Shown one piece after another: positions 14,087 through 23,478 of a stretch of 64,000 nt of DNA. A model generated the notes under the pieces. The model had not been told where the DNA came from and searched no databases. It worked only from the letters and a program-made list of their open reading frames with translations. The stretch is from JAXMEQ01 sp046348225. Its GTDB lineage: Bacteria; Pseudomonadota; Gammaproteobacteria; Burkholderiales; Burkholderiaceae_C. The stretch is taken from contig JAXMEQ010000009.1 in assembly GCA_046348225.1 (NCBI GenBank), forward strand, positions 124,001 to 188,000, written 5' to 3'. The stretch's first letter is position 1, and every line of letters starts with the position of its first letter. Both the position numbers and the translations under genes were made by a program.

Positions 14087-17000
14087 ATGTTCTCCCGCTT
14101 CTTCATTGACCGCCCGATTTTTGCGGCGGTGCTCTCGGTGTTCATCGTCATCGCCGGCCTGGCCGCGATGCGGGCCCTGCCGATCGCGCAGTACCCCGAG
14201 ATTGCGCCCCCGGTGGTCACCGTCACCGCCATCTACCCCGGCGCCAGCGCCGAGGTGATCGAGCAGACCGTGGCCGCGCCGATTGAAAACGCCATCAACG
14301 GCGTGGAACGCATGATCTACATGAACTCCACGTCCACCTCCAACGGCGTGGTGCAGATCCAGGTGACGTTCGACATCGGCACCAACGTCGATCAGGCCGC
14401 GCTGAACGTGAACAACCGCGTCAAGCAGGCCGAGGCCAAACTGCCGCAGGAAGTGCGCCGCCAGGGCGTCACGGTGGAAAAGGGTTCGTCGTCGTTCCTG
14501 CAGGTGATTGCATTCTTCTCCACCGACGGCCGCTTTGACGACCTCGCCACCAGCAACTACGTCACGCTGAACGTGCTGGACGCGCTCAAGCGCGTGCCCG
14601 GCACCACCAACGTGCAGATCTTCGGTGCCAAGGACTACGCCATGCGCGTCTGGCTCAAGCCCGACCGGCTGGCGCAGCTGAAGGTGACGCCGGGCGACGT
14701 GGCGCGCGCCATCAACGAGCAGAACGCGCAGTTTGCCGCCGGCAAGGTGGGCCAGGCGCCCACCGGCGGCCCGCAGGAGATGGTCTACACCATCACCACC
14801 CAGGGCCGCATGTCCGAGGCCGCGCAGTTCGAGCGCATCATCGTGCGCTCCAACCCCGATGGCTCGGCCGTGCGCCTGAGCGACGTGGCGCGCGTGGAGC
14901 TCGGCGCCAAGGACTACGACTTCAAGGGCAAGGTCAACGGCAAGGCCGCCACGCTGATCGGCGTGTTCCTGCAGCCCGGCGCCAACGCGATCGACGTGGG
15001 CAAGGACGTGGAGAAAACCGTGGCCGCGCTGGCCCAGCGGTTCCCGCAGGGGCTGACCTATTCCATCCCCTACGACACCACGCGCTTTGTGGAGGTGTCA
15101 ATCCGCGAGGTGGTCAAGACCCTGGCCGAGGCCATGGTGCTGGTGGTGCTGGTGGTGTTCCTGTTCCTGCAGAACTGGCGCGCCACGCTGATCCCGGTGG
15201 TGGCGGTGCCGGTGTCGCTGATCGGCACGTTTGCCGGCCTGCTGCTGCTGGGTTACTCCATCAACACGCTCACGCTGTTCGGCATGGTGCTGGCCATCGG
15301 CATCGTGGTGGACGACGCCATCGTGGTGCTGGAAAACGTCGAGCGCATCATGCACGAGGAGCACCTGCACGCCCGCGAAGCGGCCGTCAAGGCCATGCAG
15401 GAAGTCACCGGCCCGGTGATCGCCATCGTGCTGGTGCTGTGCGCGGTGTTCGTGCCCATTGCCTTCCTGGGTGGCCTCACGGGCGAGCTGTACCGCCAGT
15501 TCGCGGTGACCATTGCCATTGCCGTGGTCATCTCGGGCATCGTGGCGCTCACGCTCACGCCGGCGCTGTGCGTGCTCATCCTGAAGCGCGAACACCGGCA
15601 GCCCGGCCGCTTCTTCCAGGCCTTCAACCGCGTGTTTGGCCGCATCACCCAGCGCTATGTGGGCGGTGTGGGCTTCATGATCCGGCGCGCCGGTGTGGGC
15701 GTGCTGCTGTTCGCCGGCATGGTGGCCATCACCACCGGGCTGTGGCGCGTCACGCCCGGCTCGCTGGTGCCGGACGAAGACCAGGGCTTCTACATTGCGG
15801 CGGTCATCCTGCCCGACGGCTCGTCGCTGGAGCGAACCGACAAGGTGACCGCCGAGGTCACCGAGATCATCAAGAGCAACCCGTACAACGAGGACGTGGT
15901 GGCCTTCACCGGGTTCGACTTCCTGGGCGGCGGCTACCGCAACAACGCGGCCACCATCTTCGTCACGCAGAAGCACTGGGACGAACGCCCGGTGCCGGTG
16001 CAGGCGCTGGTCGGCGAGCTGTTTGGCAAGACCGGCCACATCAAGGAAGCGCTGGTGCTCGCCTTCAACCCGCCGCCCATCTTTGGCCTGGGCACGGCGG
16101 GCGGCTTCGAGTTCTACATCCAGAACCGGGGCGAGGGCGGCGCGGCGCGCCTGGCCGAGGTGATGGGCCAGTTCCAGGCGGCCGCAGGCAAGGACCCGCA
16201 GCTCGCGGGTGTGCAGTCGCTGTGGCGCGCCACCGCGCCGCAGCTGCGGGTGGACGTGGACCGCGAGCGCGCCAAGGCGCTGGGTGTGCCGGTGGACGAG
16301 CTGTTCAACACGCTGGCCGCCACGCTGGGCAGCGCCTATGTGAACGACTTCAACAAGTACGGCCGCGCCTGGCAGGTGCTGATGTCGGCCGACGCGCCTT
16401 ACCGCAAGCGGCCGGAAGACATCGGGCGCATGTGGGTGCGCTCGGACAAGGGCGAGATGATTCCCGTCTCGGCGCTGGCCAAGGTCAGCTACTCGGCCGG
16501 GCCCGAGACGCTGGACCGCTTCAACAACCTGCCGGCTGTCAAGCTGTTTGGCCAGGGCGCGCCGGGCGTGAGCTCGGGCCAGGCCATTGCGGCGGTGGAA
16601 AAAATCGCGCGGGACACCCTGCCGGCAGACTTCAGTTTTGACTGGGGCGGCGCCTCGTACCAGGAAAAGCGCTCGTCCGGCACCTCGGGCCTGGCGCTCG
16701 GGCTGGCGGCCATCATGGTGTTCCTGATCCTGGCGGCGCAGTACGAAAAGTGGTCGCTGCCGTTCTCGGTGCTGCTGGCCATGCCTTTCGGCATGTTTGG
16801 CGCGCTGGCCGCGGTCTGGCTGCGCGGCATGACCAACGACGTGTATTTCCAGATCGGCCTGGTCACGCTGCTGGGGCTGGCGGCCAAGAACGCCATCCTG
16901 ATCGTGGAGTACGCGGCGCTCAAGTACTACGAGGGCATGACGGCGTCGGCCGCCGCCATCGAGGCCGCGCGCCTGCGCTTCCGGCCCATCATCATGACGT

Positions 17001-17284
17001 CGCTGGCCTTCATCCTCGGCGTGTTGCCGCTGGCCATCTCCAGTGGCGCGGGCGCCGGGGCCCGGCATTCGGTGGGCACGGGCGTGATGGGCGGCATGCT
17101 GGCCGCCACCTTCCTGGCCGTCTTTTTTGTGCCCATGTTCTTCCGCCTGATCACTGACCGCAAATTCCGCGAAGCGCGCAGCACTGCCGAGATGCAGGCC
17201 GAGGCGCGCGAGGCCCACGAGAAGGCCACCGCCCGCGAAGCCGCTGCCCGCACCGCGCAGGCCAACCCCGGGGAGGGCGCATGA
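14087..17284 (+). CDS. RND multidrug efflux pump inner-membrane subunit (AcrB/MexB, HAE1 family)
   Basis: 1065-residue proton-driven transporter, normal length for HAE1 pumps. It begins MFSRFFIDRPIFAAVLSVFI, the classic RND start. The usual twelve-segment membrane architecture with two large periplasmic loops is visible. The TM4 proton relay is present in GIVVDDAIVVLENVERIM (Asp-Asp pair), and the TM10-12 region has LLGLAAKNAILIVEYA with Lys. The C-terminal tail is Ala/Glu-rich. It overlaps the channel gene by ATGA. The HAE1 type exports hydrophobic drugs, but the substrate range cannot be told. Confidence 0.95.
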   Translation: MFSRFFIDRPIFAAVLSVFIVIAGLAAMRALPIAQYPEIAPPVVTVTAIYPGASAEVIEQTVAAPIENAINGVERMIYMNSTSTSNGVVQIQVTFDIGTNVDQAALNVNNRVKQAEAKLPQEVRRQGVTVEKGSSSFLQVIAFFSTDGRFDDLATSNYVTLNVLDALKRVPGTTNVQIFGAKDYAMRVWLKPDRLAQLKVTPGDVARAINEQNAQFAAGKVGQAPTGGPQEMVYTITTQGRMSEAAQFERIIVRSNPDGSAVRLSDVARVELGAKDYDFKGKVNGKAATLIGVFLQPGANAIDVGKDVEKTVAALAQRFPQGLTYSIPYDTTRFVEVSIREVVKTLAEAMVLVVLVVFLFLQNWRATLIPVVAVPVSLIGTFAGLLLLGYSINTLTLFGMVLAIGIVVDDAIVVLENVERIMHEEHLHAREAAVKAMQEVTGPVIAIVLVLCAVFVPIAFLGGLTGELYRQFAVTIAIAVVISGIVALTLTPALCVLILKREHRQPGRFFQAFNRVFGRITQRYVGGVGFMIRRAGVGVLLFAGMVAITTGLWRVTPGSLVPDEDQGFYIAAVILPDGSSLERTDKVTAEVTEIIKSNPYNEDVVAFTGFDFLGGGYRNNAATIFVTQKHWDERPVPVQALVGELFGKTGHIKEALVLAFNPPPIFGLGTAGGFEFYIQNRGEGGAARLAEVMGQFQAAAGKDPQLAGVQSLWRATAPQLRVDVDRERAKALGVPVDELFNTLAATLGSAYVNDFNKYGRAWQVLMSADAPYRKRPEDIGRMWVRSDKGEMIPVSALAKVSYSAGPETLDRFNNLPAVKLFGQGAPGVSSGQAIAAVEKIARDTLPADFSFDWGGASYQEKRSSGTSGLALGLAAIMVFLILAAQYEKWSLPFSVLLAMPFGMFGALAAVWLRGMTNDVYFQIGLVTLLGLAAKNAILIVEYAALKYYEGMTASAAAIEAARLRFRPIIMTSLAFILGVLPLAISSGAGAGARHSVGTGVMGGMLAATFLAVFFVPMFFRLITDRKFREARSTAEMQAEAREAHEKATAREAAARTAQANPGEGA

Positions 17285-18690
17285 TGGCCAAGCTCCATAC
17301 CCTCACGCCGCTGCTGTTGGCGCTGGCGCTGGCCGGCTGTGCCACCGCGCCCGGGTCCAGCCCGTCGCCCGTCGTGGATCTGCCGGTGGCCACCGCCAGC
17401 ACCACCCAGACCGTGGCGGCCGACTGGTGGAAGCTCTACCGCGACCCGCAGCTCGACGCCCTGGTGGCCGAGGCGCTGCAGAACAACACCGACCTCGCGC
17501 GGGCGCTGGCCCGCATCGACGAAGCCCGTGCGTCGCTACGGCTGGCGCAAGCCGACTCGGCGCCCGTCGTCAGCGCCGGGGTGGGTGCCACCCGCCAGCG
17601 CAGCAGCGAAACCGGCGCCCAGCCGGTGGGCCCGTCGCCCGTGACCACCGACATCCGTGCCACGCTCAATGTGTCGTACGAGGTGGACCTGTGGGGCCGC
17701 CTGGCCGCCGGTTCGCGGGCGGCACGTGAAGGGCTGGCCGCCACGGTGTACACCCGCGACGCGCTGCACACCACGCTGGCCGCGCAGGTGGTGCAGTCGT
17801 ACGCCGCGCTGCAGGCAGTGGAGGCGCAGCTCGCCGCCTTCCAGCGCACGGTGCAGGGCCAGCGCGAGGGCATGCGCCTGCAGCGTCTGCGCAGCAGTGC
17901 CGGTGAGCTGTCCGAACTGGACCTGCGCCAGCTCGAAGCCGAGCTGGCCGCCAACGAAGGCCAGCTGCTGCGTCTGCAGCGCGCGCGCGGCGAGACGGCA
18001 CGTGCGCTGGCGCAGCTGCTGGGCCGCAGCCCGCGCGCCGTGTGGGACGCCGCCATCACCCCCGCGGCGCAGCCGCTGGCCGTGGCCGAGGGCGTGCCCG
18101 CCGGCCTGCCATCGTCGCTGCTGCAGCAGCGGCCCGACGTGGCCGCCGCCGAGGCGCGCCTGCGCGCCGCCGGGGCCCGGGTGGACGTGGCGCGTGCCGC
18201 CTACCTGCCGGGCGTGGCGCTCAGTGCCTCGCTGGGCAAGGCCAGCCGCGAGCTGGGCGACCTGCTGGACGCCCGCTCCACGGTCTGGAGCATCGTGGCG
18301 TCACTCACCCAGCCGATCTGGAACGCTGGCCGGCTGGACGCCACACGCGACACCGTGCTGGCCCAGCAGCGCCAGGCCGAGCTGGACTACCGCGACGCGG
18401 TGGCCAATGCCTTCCGCGAGGTGCGCGACGCGCTCGACGCCGCCGCCGAAACCAGCGGCTCGCTGGCGCTCGCGCAGCAGCGCGCCCGCGCGCTGGCGGA
18501 GGCGGCCCGGCTCACCCAGCTGCGCGTGAACGGAGGCGTGGCCAACCAGCTGGAGGCGATCGAGGCCGAGCGGGCGGCGCTGGCGGCGCAGTCGCAGCTG
18601 GCCGATGCGCAGCGCGCGCTGGCAGTGGCGCAGGCCGGGGTGTTCCGCGCACTGGGCGGTGGCTGGGCTCCCGGAATGCTACAAAAATGA
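17281..18690 (+). CDS. RND outer-membrane channel lipoprotein (OprM/NodT family)
   Basis: 469-residue TolC-like outer-membrane factor. The lipobox LALAGCAT places Cys19 as the acylation site. Two OEP repeats follow, each rich in long amphipathic helices (ALARIDEARASLRLAQADSA near 73-92, and AAEARLRAAGARVDVARAAY in the second half). It is coupled to the pump by ATGA overlap. The last codons and the stop lie inside a 42-bp palindromic repeat copy (18678-18719): the final LQK and TGA are repeat-derived, so the original C-terminus may have been changed. Confidence 0.92.
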   Translation: MMAKLHTLTPLLLALALAGCATAPGSSPSPVVDLPVATASTTQTVAADWWKLYRDPQLDALVAEALQNNTDLARALARIDEARASLRLAQADSAPVVSAGVGATRQRSSETGAQPVGPSPVTTDIRATLNVSYEVDLWGRLAAGSRAAREGLAATVYTRDALHTTLAAQVVQSYAALQAVEAQLAAFQRTVQGQREGMRLQRLRSSAGELSELDLRQLEAELAANEGQLLRLQRARGETARALAQLLGRSPRAVWDAAITPAAQPLAVAEGVPAGLPSSLLQQRPDVAAAEARLRAAGARVDVARAAYLPGVALSASLGKASRELGDLLDARSTVWSIVASLTQPIWNAGRLDATRDTVLAQQRQAELDYRDAVANAFREVRDALDAAAETSGSLALAQQRARALAEAARLTQLRVNGGVANQLEAIEAERAALAAQSQLADAQRALAVAQAGVFRALGGGWAPGMLQK

Positions 18691-18719
18691 TAGCGGCTCA
18701 CGCAGGTTGGATGCGGGCT
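18678..18719 (-). repeat. 42-bp palindromic repeat, copy 2 (end of efflux operon)
   Basis: Reads GCTACAAAAATGATAGC on the plus strand, followed by the tail ending CGGGCT. It supplies the last codons and the stop of the outer-membrane factor gene and spills into the spacer before the next gene. Confidence 0.85.
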
Positions 18720-18752
18720 GGCGGCACTTTTTACCAATCGGCCCGGTCCGCC

Positions 18753-19154
18753 ATGCGCTCCCCCATCCAGCTGGTGGACGTGGACCGGCCCGAGACCTGG
18801 ACGCGTTACCGCAGCGGCCTGTGCAACGGCTGTGCTGCCAACTGCTGCACCATGCCGGTGGAAGTGCGCCTGCCCGACCTGGTGCGGCTGGGCTGGGTGG
18901 ATGCGTTCGAGGCCGAGCACGAGGCGCCCAAGCAGATCGCGCGGCGGCTGATGCGTGCCGGGCAGGTGGACCACTTCAACTTCCGCCAGAACCTGTTCAC
19001 CCTGGCGCGCCGCGCCGATGGCGACTGCCGCCTGCTTGATGCAACCACGCGCCGCTGCACCGTGTACGAACAGCGCCCCGACACCTGCCGCAAGCACCCG
19101 CAGGTGGGCCCGCGGCCGAACTACTGCCCGTACGGACCACCGGCCAGGGTGTGA
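18753..19154 (+). CDS. YkgJ-like Cys-cluster protein (putative zinc/iron chelating)
   Basis: 133-residue cytoplasmic protein of the CxxCxxxCC type (YkgJ/UPF0153 group). The N-terminal cluster is GLCNGCAANCCTMPVEV, and a second set is DCRLL...RRCTVYEQRPDTCRKHP...YCPYG. These cysteines probably bind Zn or an Fe-S cluster; the function is unknown. ATG 18753 is chosen because in-frame sequence upstream comes from the repeat and the preceding gene. It converges with gspE, whose stop is seven bases away. Confidence 0.8.
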   Translation: MRSPIQLVDVDRPETWTRYRSGLCNGCAANCCTMPVEVRLPDLVRLGWVDAFEAEHEAPKQIARRLMRAGQVDHFNFRQNLFTLARRADGDCRLLDATTRRCTVYEQRPDTCRKHPQVGPRPNYCPYGPPARV

Positions 19155-19160
19155 CCGTGC

Positions 19161-20549
19161 CTACTCGCGCGTCACCCGCACCAGCTCTTCGCGCGAGGTG
19201 ATGCCCTCGCGCACCAGGCGCTCGCCGTCGTCGCGCATCAGCACCATGCCGGCCTTGAGCGCGGCGTCGCGGATCTCGGCCTCCGACGCGCGGTTGTGGA
19301 TCTGTGCGCGGATGGCTTCGTCCGTCACCAGCAGCTCGAACACGCCGGTGCGGCCCTGGTAGCCGGTGTGGCCGCATTCGCTGCAGCCCGGGCCACCACA
19401 GTGTTTGCAGAGCTTGCGCACCAGCCGCTGGGCCAGCGTGCCCAGCAGCGAGCTGCTGAGCAGGAACGGCTCCACGCCCATGTCGGTCAGCCGTGTCACG
19501 GCGCTGGCGGCGTCGTTGGTGTGCAGCGTGGCCAGCACCAGGTGGCCGGTGAGCGAGGCCTGGATGGCGATCTGCGCGGTTTCAAAGTCCCGGATCTCGC
19601 CGATCATGATCACGTCCGGGTCCTGCCGCAGGATGGCGCGCAGCGCCTTGGCAAACGTCAGGTCGATCTTGGCATTGACCTGCGTCTGGCCGATGCCGGG
19701 CAGCTCGTACTCGATCGGGTCTTCCACCGTCATGATGTTGCTCTGGCTGGCGTCCAGCCGCTGCAGCGCTGCATACAGCGTGGTGGTCTTGCCCGAGCCG
19801 GTCGGCCCGGTCACGAGGATGATGCCGTGCGGCTGGGCAATGAGCTGTTCGAAGCGCTGCAGCACATGGCCCTGCATGCCCACCGATTCGAGGCTGAGCT
19901 TGCTCTCGCTCTTGTCCAGCAGCCGCAGCACCGCACGCTCGCCGTGGGCGCTGGGCAGCGTGCTCACCCGCACGTCCACTGCGCGGGTGCCAATGCGCAG
20001 GCTGATGCGCCCGTCCTGCGGCAGGCGCTTTTCGGCGATGTCCAGCTCGGCCATGATCTTCAGGCGCGAGATCAGCGCCGCGTGCAGCGCGCGGTTGGGC
20101 TGCACCACCTCGCGCAGCGTGCCGTCCACCCGGAAGCGCACGCTGGACGTGCGCTCATACGGTTCGATGTGGATGTCGCTGGCGCCGTCGCGCGCGGCCT
20201 GCGTCAGCAGTGCATTCAGCATGCGAATGATGGGCGCGTCGTCGGACGTTTCCAGCAGGTCTTCCACCGCCGGCAGCTCCTGCATCATGCGCGAGAGGTC
20301 GGCGTCGTTCTCCACCTCGCTGACCACCGTGGCCGCGCTCGATTCGCCTTGCGCATAGGCCGCGCTGATGCGCTGTGCCAGCGCCGGGGCGTCGAGCTGC
20401 TGCACGCTGCGCACCGGGTACTTGCGCATGACTTCGCTCCAGGCGCTGCGCGGCGCTTCGCCGGCCAGCCAAAGCGTCAGGTCGGTGCCGTCGTCTTCCA
20501 GCAGCAGCTGGCTGGTGCGCGCAAAGGCGTAGGGCAGCGGGTAGCGCAT
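19161..20549 (-). CDS. gspE: Type II secretion ATPase GspE
   Basis: 462-residue cytoplasmic motor of the type II secretion system. The N1E-like region is short. The nucleotide-binding domain has Walker A GPTGSGKTTTLYA, Asp box (EDPIEYELPGIGQTQV), Walker B (DVIMIGEIRD) and His box. The zinc tetracysteine motif CKHCGGPGCSECG is intact. It is last in the minus-strand gsp operon, four bases after gspD. GspF, normally next to gspE, is not present in the window. Confidence 0.95.
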   Translation of the reverse strand: MRYPLPYAFARTSQLLLEDDGTDLTLWLAGEAPRSAWSEVMRKYPVRSVQQLDAPALAQRISAAYAQGESSAATVVSEVENDADLSRMMQELPAVEDLLETSDDAPIIRMLNALLTQAARDGASDIHIEPYERTSSVRFRVDGTLREVVQPNRALHAALISRLKIMAELDIAEKRLPQDGRISLRIGTRAVDVRVSTLPSAHGERAVLRLLDKSESKLSLESVGMQGHVLQRFEQLIAQPHGIILVTGPTGSGKTTTLYAALQRLDASQSNIMTVEDPIEYELPGIGQTQVNAKIDLTFAKALRAILRQDPDVIMIGEIRDFETAQIAIQASLTGHLVLATLHTNDAASAVTRLTDMGVEPFLLSSSLLGTLAQRLVRKLCKHCGGPGCSECGHTGYQGRTGVFELLVTDEAIRAQIHNRASEAEIRDAALKAGMVLMRDDGERLVREGITSREELVRVTRE

Positions 20550-20553
20550 GCGC

Positions 20554-22632
20554 TCAGTTCCGGGCCGGGGCGGCGGGCGCGGGGGTGGCCGGCGCAGCCG
20601 GCTTGGTGCCGGGCAGCAGCGGCAGCACCGGCGCCTCGTTCACCGGCACCACCGTGCTGGGCGCGGGCTGGGCCATTTCCTGCTGCAGGCGCATCAGGTC
20701 GTAGCGGTCCATCGACAGGCTGTCGCTCTGCTGTGCGTCGCGCACCACCACCGGCCGCAAAAACACCATCAGGTTGGTCTTCTTGCGGCTGCGGGTCTCG
20801 CTCTTGAAGAGGTTGCCGAAGAACGGGATGTCGCCGGCCACCGGCACCCTTTCCTGGTTGCCGGAGTATTCGTCCTGCAGCAGCCCGCCCAGCACCACGA
20901 TGGCGCCGTCATCCACCAGCACGCTGGACTCGATCGAGCGCTTGTTGGTGATGAGCCCGGTGGCCGAATTGATGGACGACGCCTGCACGCTCGACACCTC
21001 CTGGAAGATGGTGAGCTTGACGGTGCCGTTCTCGCTGATCTGCGGTTTCACGCGCAGCGTCAGACCCACGTCCTTGCGCTCCACCGTCTGGAACGGGTTG
21101 ACCGAGCCGTTGCTGGAATTGTTGTTGGTGTACTGGCCGGTGACGAAGGGCACGTTCTGGCCGATCACGATCTTGGCCTCCTCGTTGTCCAGCGTCAGCA
21201 GGTTGGGCGTGGACAGGATGTTGCCGTCGCCGTTGGCCTGCAGGAAGCGCGCGAGAAAGCCCAGCACGTACACGCCGTTGGTCTGGCGCGCGATGCCGAA
21301 GTTGCCGCCAGTGGACGGTGCCACCGTGCCGCTGGCCGCACCGGCCGCCAGCGAGATGATGTTCTGCCCGCCAATGCTGAAGTTGGTGCCCAGCAGGCCG
21401 ATGTTGCGGTCGCCGCTCTTGCCCACGGCACCCTGCCACTGGATGCCGAACTCGGCCGCCTTGTCGGCATTGACTTCGGCGATCAGGCTTTCCACAAATA
21501 CCTGGGCACGGCGCTGGTCGAGCCGGTCGATCACGGCGCGCAGCTGGCGGTACTGCGGCTCGGGCGCGGTGATGATCAGTGAATTGGTGGCCGGGTCGGC
21601 CTGGATCTGCCCGCCGGTGGACGGCTGGGCCGAGCCCTGCACCGGCGCCGAAGACGCATTGCCCGCCGTGCCGCCCGCGGCCAGCACGGGCTGCGCCGTC
21701 AGGCCCCCGGTGCTGGCAGCGCCCGCGCTGGAGTTGGCCGTCAGGGCGGCGCGCAGGGTGACGGCCAGCTTGGTGGCGTCGGCGTTCTTCAGGTAGACCA
21801 CATAGATGTTGCCCGACGCGCTTTGCGAGGTCGGCTGGTCCAGCCGCTCGACCAGCGAACGCACCAGGTTCTGCCGCGCCGGATTGGCGGCGCGTACCAC
21901 CAGCGAGTTGCTGCGCGGCTCGGCCACGATGGTGGTGCGGTACGACGTGTCGGCCTGGCCCGCCGCCGGGGCGCCCAGCGTGCCGCCAGACTCGATCAGG
22001 CGGATCACCAGCGGCGCCAGGTCGGCCGCCAGCGCGTGCTTGAGCGGCAGCACCTCCACGTCGGTGGCGTTGGACACGTCCAGCGCCGAGATGATGCGGC
22101 CCAGCCGCTGCAGGTTGTCGGCGTAGTCGGTGATCACCAGCGAGTTGTTGCCGGGGTTCACGTTGATGGTGTTGTTGGGGCTGATCAGCGGCCGCAGGAT
22201 CGGCACCATGTTGTTGGCCGACTCATAGTTCAGGCGGAAAATCTGCGTGACGATCTGGCTGCCGCCGGCCACCGGACCGGTCTGCACCGCGCCGCCCTGC
22301 AGCTTGGCGTCGGCCTCGGGCACCACCTTGTAGATGCCGCCCGCCTCCACCACGGTGTAGCCCGACAGGCGCAGCGTCGCCAGGAACTGGTTGTAGGCCA
22401 CCGTGGGCGTGACCGGCCGGTCGGTGTTGAGGTTCATGGTGCCCTTGACCCGCGGGTCCACCACGATGTTGCGCCCGGTGATGGCGCCCATGGTGCGGGC
22501 CACCGCCTCGATCTCGGCGTTGCTGAAGTTCAGGCTGATCGGCTCGCCCGGCTTCTGCGCATGCAAAATGGCTGGAGCCCCCGCCAATGCTGCGCAAGCC
22601 GCTATGGAAATAATAGCAAGACGATGGTTCAT
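20554..22632 (-). CDS. gspD: Type II secretion secretin GspD
   Basis: 692-residue outer-membrane secretin. N0 domain (ISLNFSNAEIEAVARTMGAI, from about 33) and three N1-N3 repeats (for example VEVLPLKHALAADLAPLVIR) precede the secretin core, with VPVAGDIPFFGNLFKSE near the C-terminus. Residues 6-19 (AIISIAACAALAGA), the hydrophobic core of the signal peptide, are encoded by an antisense-oriented copy of the 42-bp repeat at 22576-22617. The Pro/Ala-rich tail may bind a pilotin or be disordered. The gene sits between gspN and gspE. Confidence 0.95.
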   Translation of the reverse strand: MNHRLAIISIAACAALAGAPAILHAQKPGEPISLNFSNAEIEAVARTMGAITGRNIVVDPRVKGTMNLNTDRPVTPTVAYNQFLATLRLSGYTVVEAGGIYKVVPEADAKLQGGAVQTGPVAGGSQIVTQIFRLNYESANNMVPILRPLISPNNTINVNPGNNSLVITDYADNLQRLGRIISALDVSNATDVEVLPLKHALAADLAPLVIRLIESGGTLGAPAAGQADTSYRTTIVAEPRSNSLVVRAANPARQNLVRSLVERLDQPTSQSASGNIYVVYLKNADATKLAVTLRAALTANSSAGAASTGGLTAQPVLAAGGTAGNASSAPVQGSAQPSTGGQIQADPATNSLIITAPEPQYRQLRAVIDRLDQRRAQVFVESLIAEVNADKAAEFGIQWQGAVGKSGDRNIGLLGTNFSIGGQNIISLAAGAASGTVAPSTGGNFGIARQTNGVYVLGFLARFLQANGDGNILSTPNLLTLDNEEAKIVIGQNVPFVTGQYTNNNSSNGSVNPFQTVERKDVGLTLRVKPQISENGTVKLTIFQEVSSVQASSINSATGLITNKRSIESSVLVDDGAIVVLGGLLQDEYSGNQERVPVAGDIPFFGNLFKSETRSRKKTNLMVFLRPVVVRDAQQSDSLSMDRYDLMRLQQEMAQPAPSTVVPVNEAPVLPLLPGTKPAAPATPAPAAPARN
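22576..22617 (+). repeat. 42-bp palindromic repeat, copy 3 (encodes the gspD signal peptide core)
   Basis: Plus strand begins AGCCCCCGCCAATGCTGCGC and ends with the stem GCTATGGAAATAATAGC. It is read antisense within gspD as a hydrophobic AIISIAACAALAGA segment. Confidence 0.85.
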
Positions 22633-22636
22633 TCCA

Positions 22637-23464
22637 CTAGCCTATGGTGATGATGGAGCGCGCGCCGTTGCGCCGTCCGATGATGTTCAGCAGGTTGGAC
22701 AGGGCCGCTTCGCGCTCGGGCACGGCGCTGGCCACGCCCTCGAAGCGCAACCGGGAGCCGACCCAGCGGCCGCTGCCGCTGAGCTGCAGGCTGCCTTCCA
22801 GCGTGTCCAGTTGCAGGGTTGACGTAGCGCCTCCGTTGACGGTGATGCGGTAGCTGCCCATGGGCCGCAGTGTGGACAGCCGCGAGGACAGGCGCGCGGC
22901 CTCGAGCTCGGCCCGCCCGGCCAGGGCCAGCCGGCCTTCGACCCATTCTACTGAAAGGCCCTGTGTCACCAGCCCCAGATCGCCGTCGAGCTGCAGGGTG
23001 TTCCAGGGCGTGCCCAGCCCGGCCAGCAGGGCGGCCGGCCACTGCGACCGGCCATCGGCCACCACGATGCGCGCGCCACCCAGGCGCAGCGCGGCACCGA
23101 GCTGCAGCGGTGCCGTGGTGCAGCAGTCGGCCTGCAGTCGCGCTGTCAGGCCGGTCAGGGCCGGGCGCAACTGCCAGCCGAGGCGGCCGGGCAGGGTGGC
23201 GGCGTCGTTGCTGCCTTCACCGCCGGTCAGCAGCAGGCGGGCGGAGCCGTTCCACACCGTGCCGCGGACGTCGGCCAGCAGCACCTGGCCGGCACTGGCG
23301 CGCGCGACCGCCTGCGCCAGCCAGTGCGCAGGTGCAAACAGCACCAGCGCCAGCAGCAGGCCCGACAGCGTGCCGGCCAGGGCCCAGCCCCAGGGCGTGG
23401 CCGCGCGGCTGTCGGGCAAGCGGCTGCCGCGGGCAGGGCGGGCAGGGCGGAACGGTTGGGCCAC
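22637..23464 (-). CDS. gspN: Type II secretion protein GspN
   Basis: 275-residue inner-membrane protein. One N-terminal membrane segment (WALAGTLSGLLLALVLFAPAH) is followed by a periplasmic domain with GspN-type motifs: ASAGQVLLADVRGTVWNGSA, GRLGWQLRP and GSYRITVNGG. The GTG at 23464 is chosen because it follows the gspM stop by 14 bases; in-frame sequence further upstream overlaps gspM and gspL and is not family-like. GspN is an accessory component in some systems; its exact role is not settled. Confidence 0.85.
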   Translation of the reverse strand: MAQPFRPARPARGSRLPDSRAATPWGWALAGTLSGLLLALVLFAPAHWLAQAVARASAGQVLLADVRGTVWNGSARLLLTGGEGSNDAATLPGRLGWQLRPALTGLTARLQADCCTTAPLQLGAALRLGGARIVVADGRSQWPAALLAGLGTPWNTLQLDGDLGLVTQGLSVEWVEGRLALAGRAELEAARLSSRLSTLRPMGSYRITVNGGATSTLQLDTLEGSLQLSGSGRWVGSRLRFEGVASAVPEREAALSNLLNIIGRRNGARSIITIG

Positions 23465-23478
23465 GGCGGCAACAGGCC

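Noticed and set aside
15098..17218. A 706-residue minus-strand open frame.
   Set aside because: It is antisense to the RND pump gene, His/Gln/Arg-rich low-complexity sequence; an artefact of high GC.
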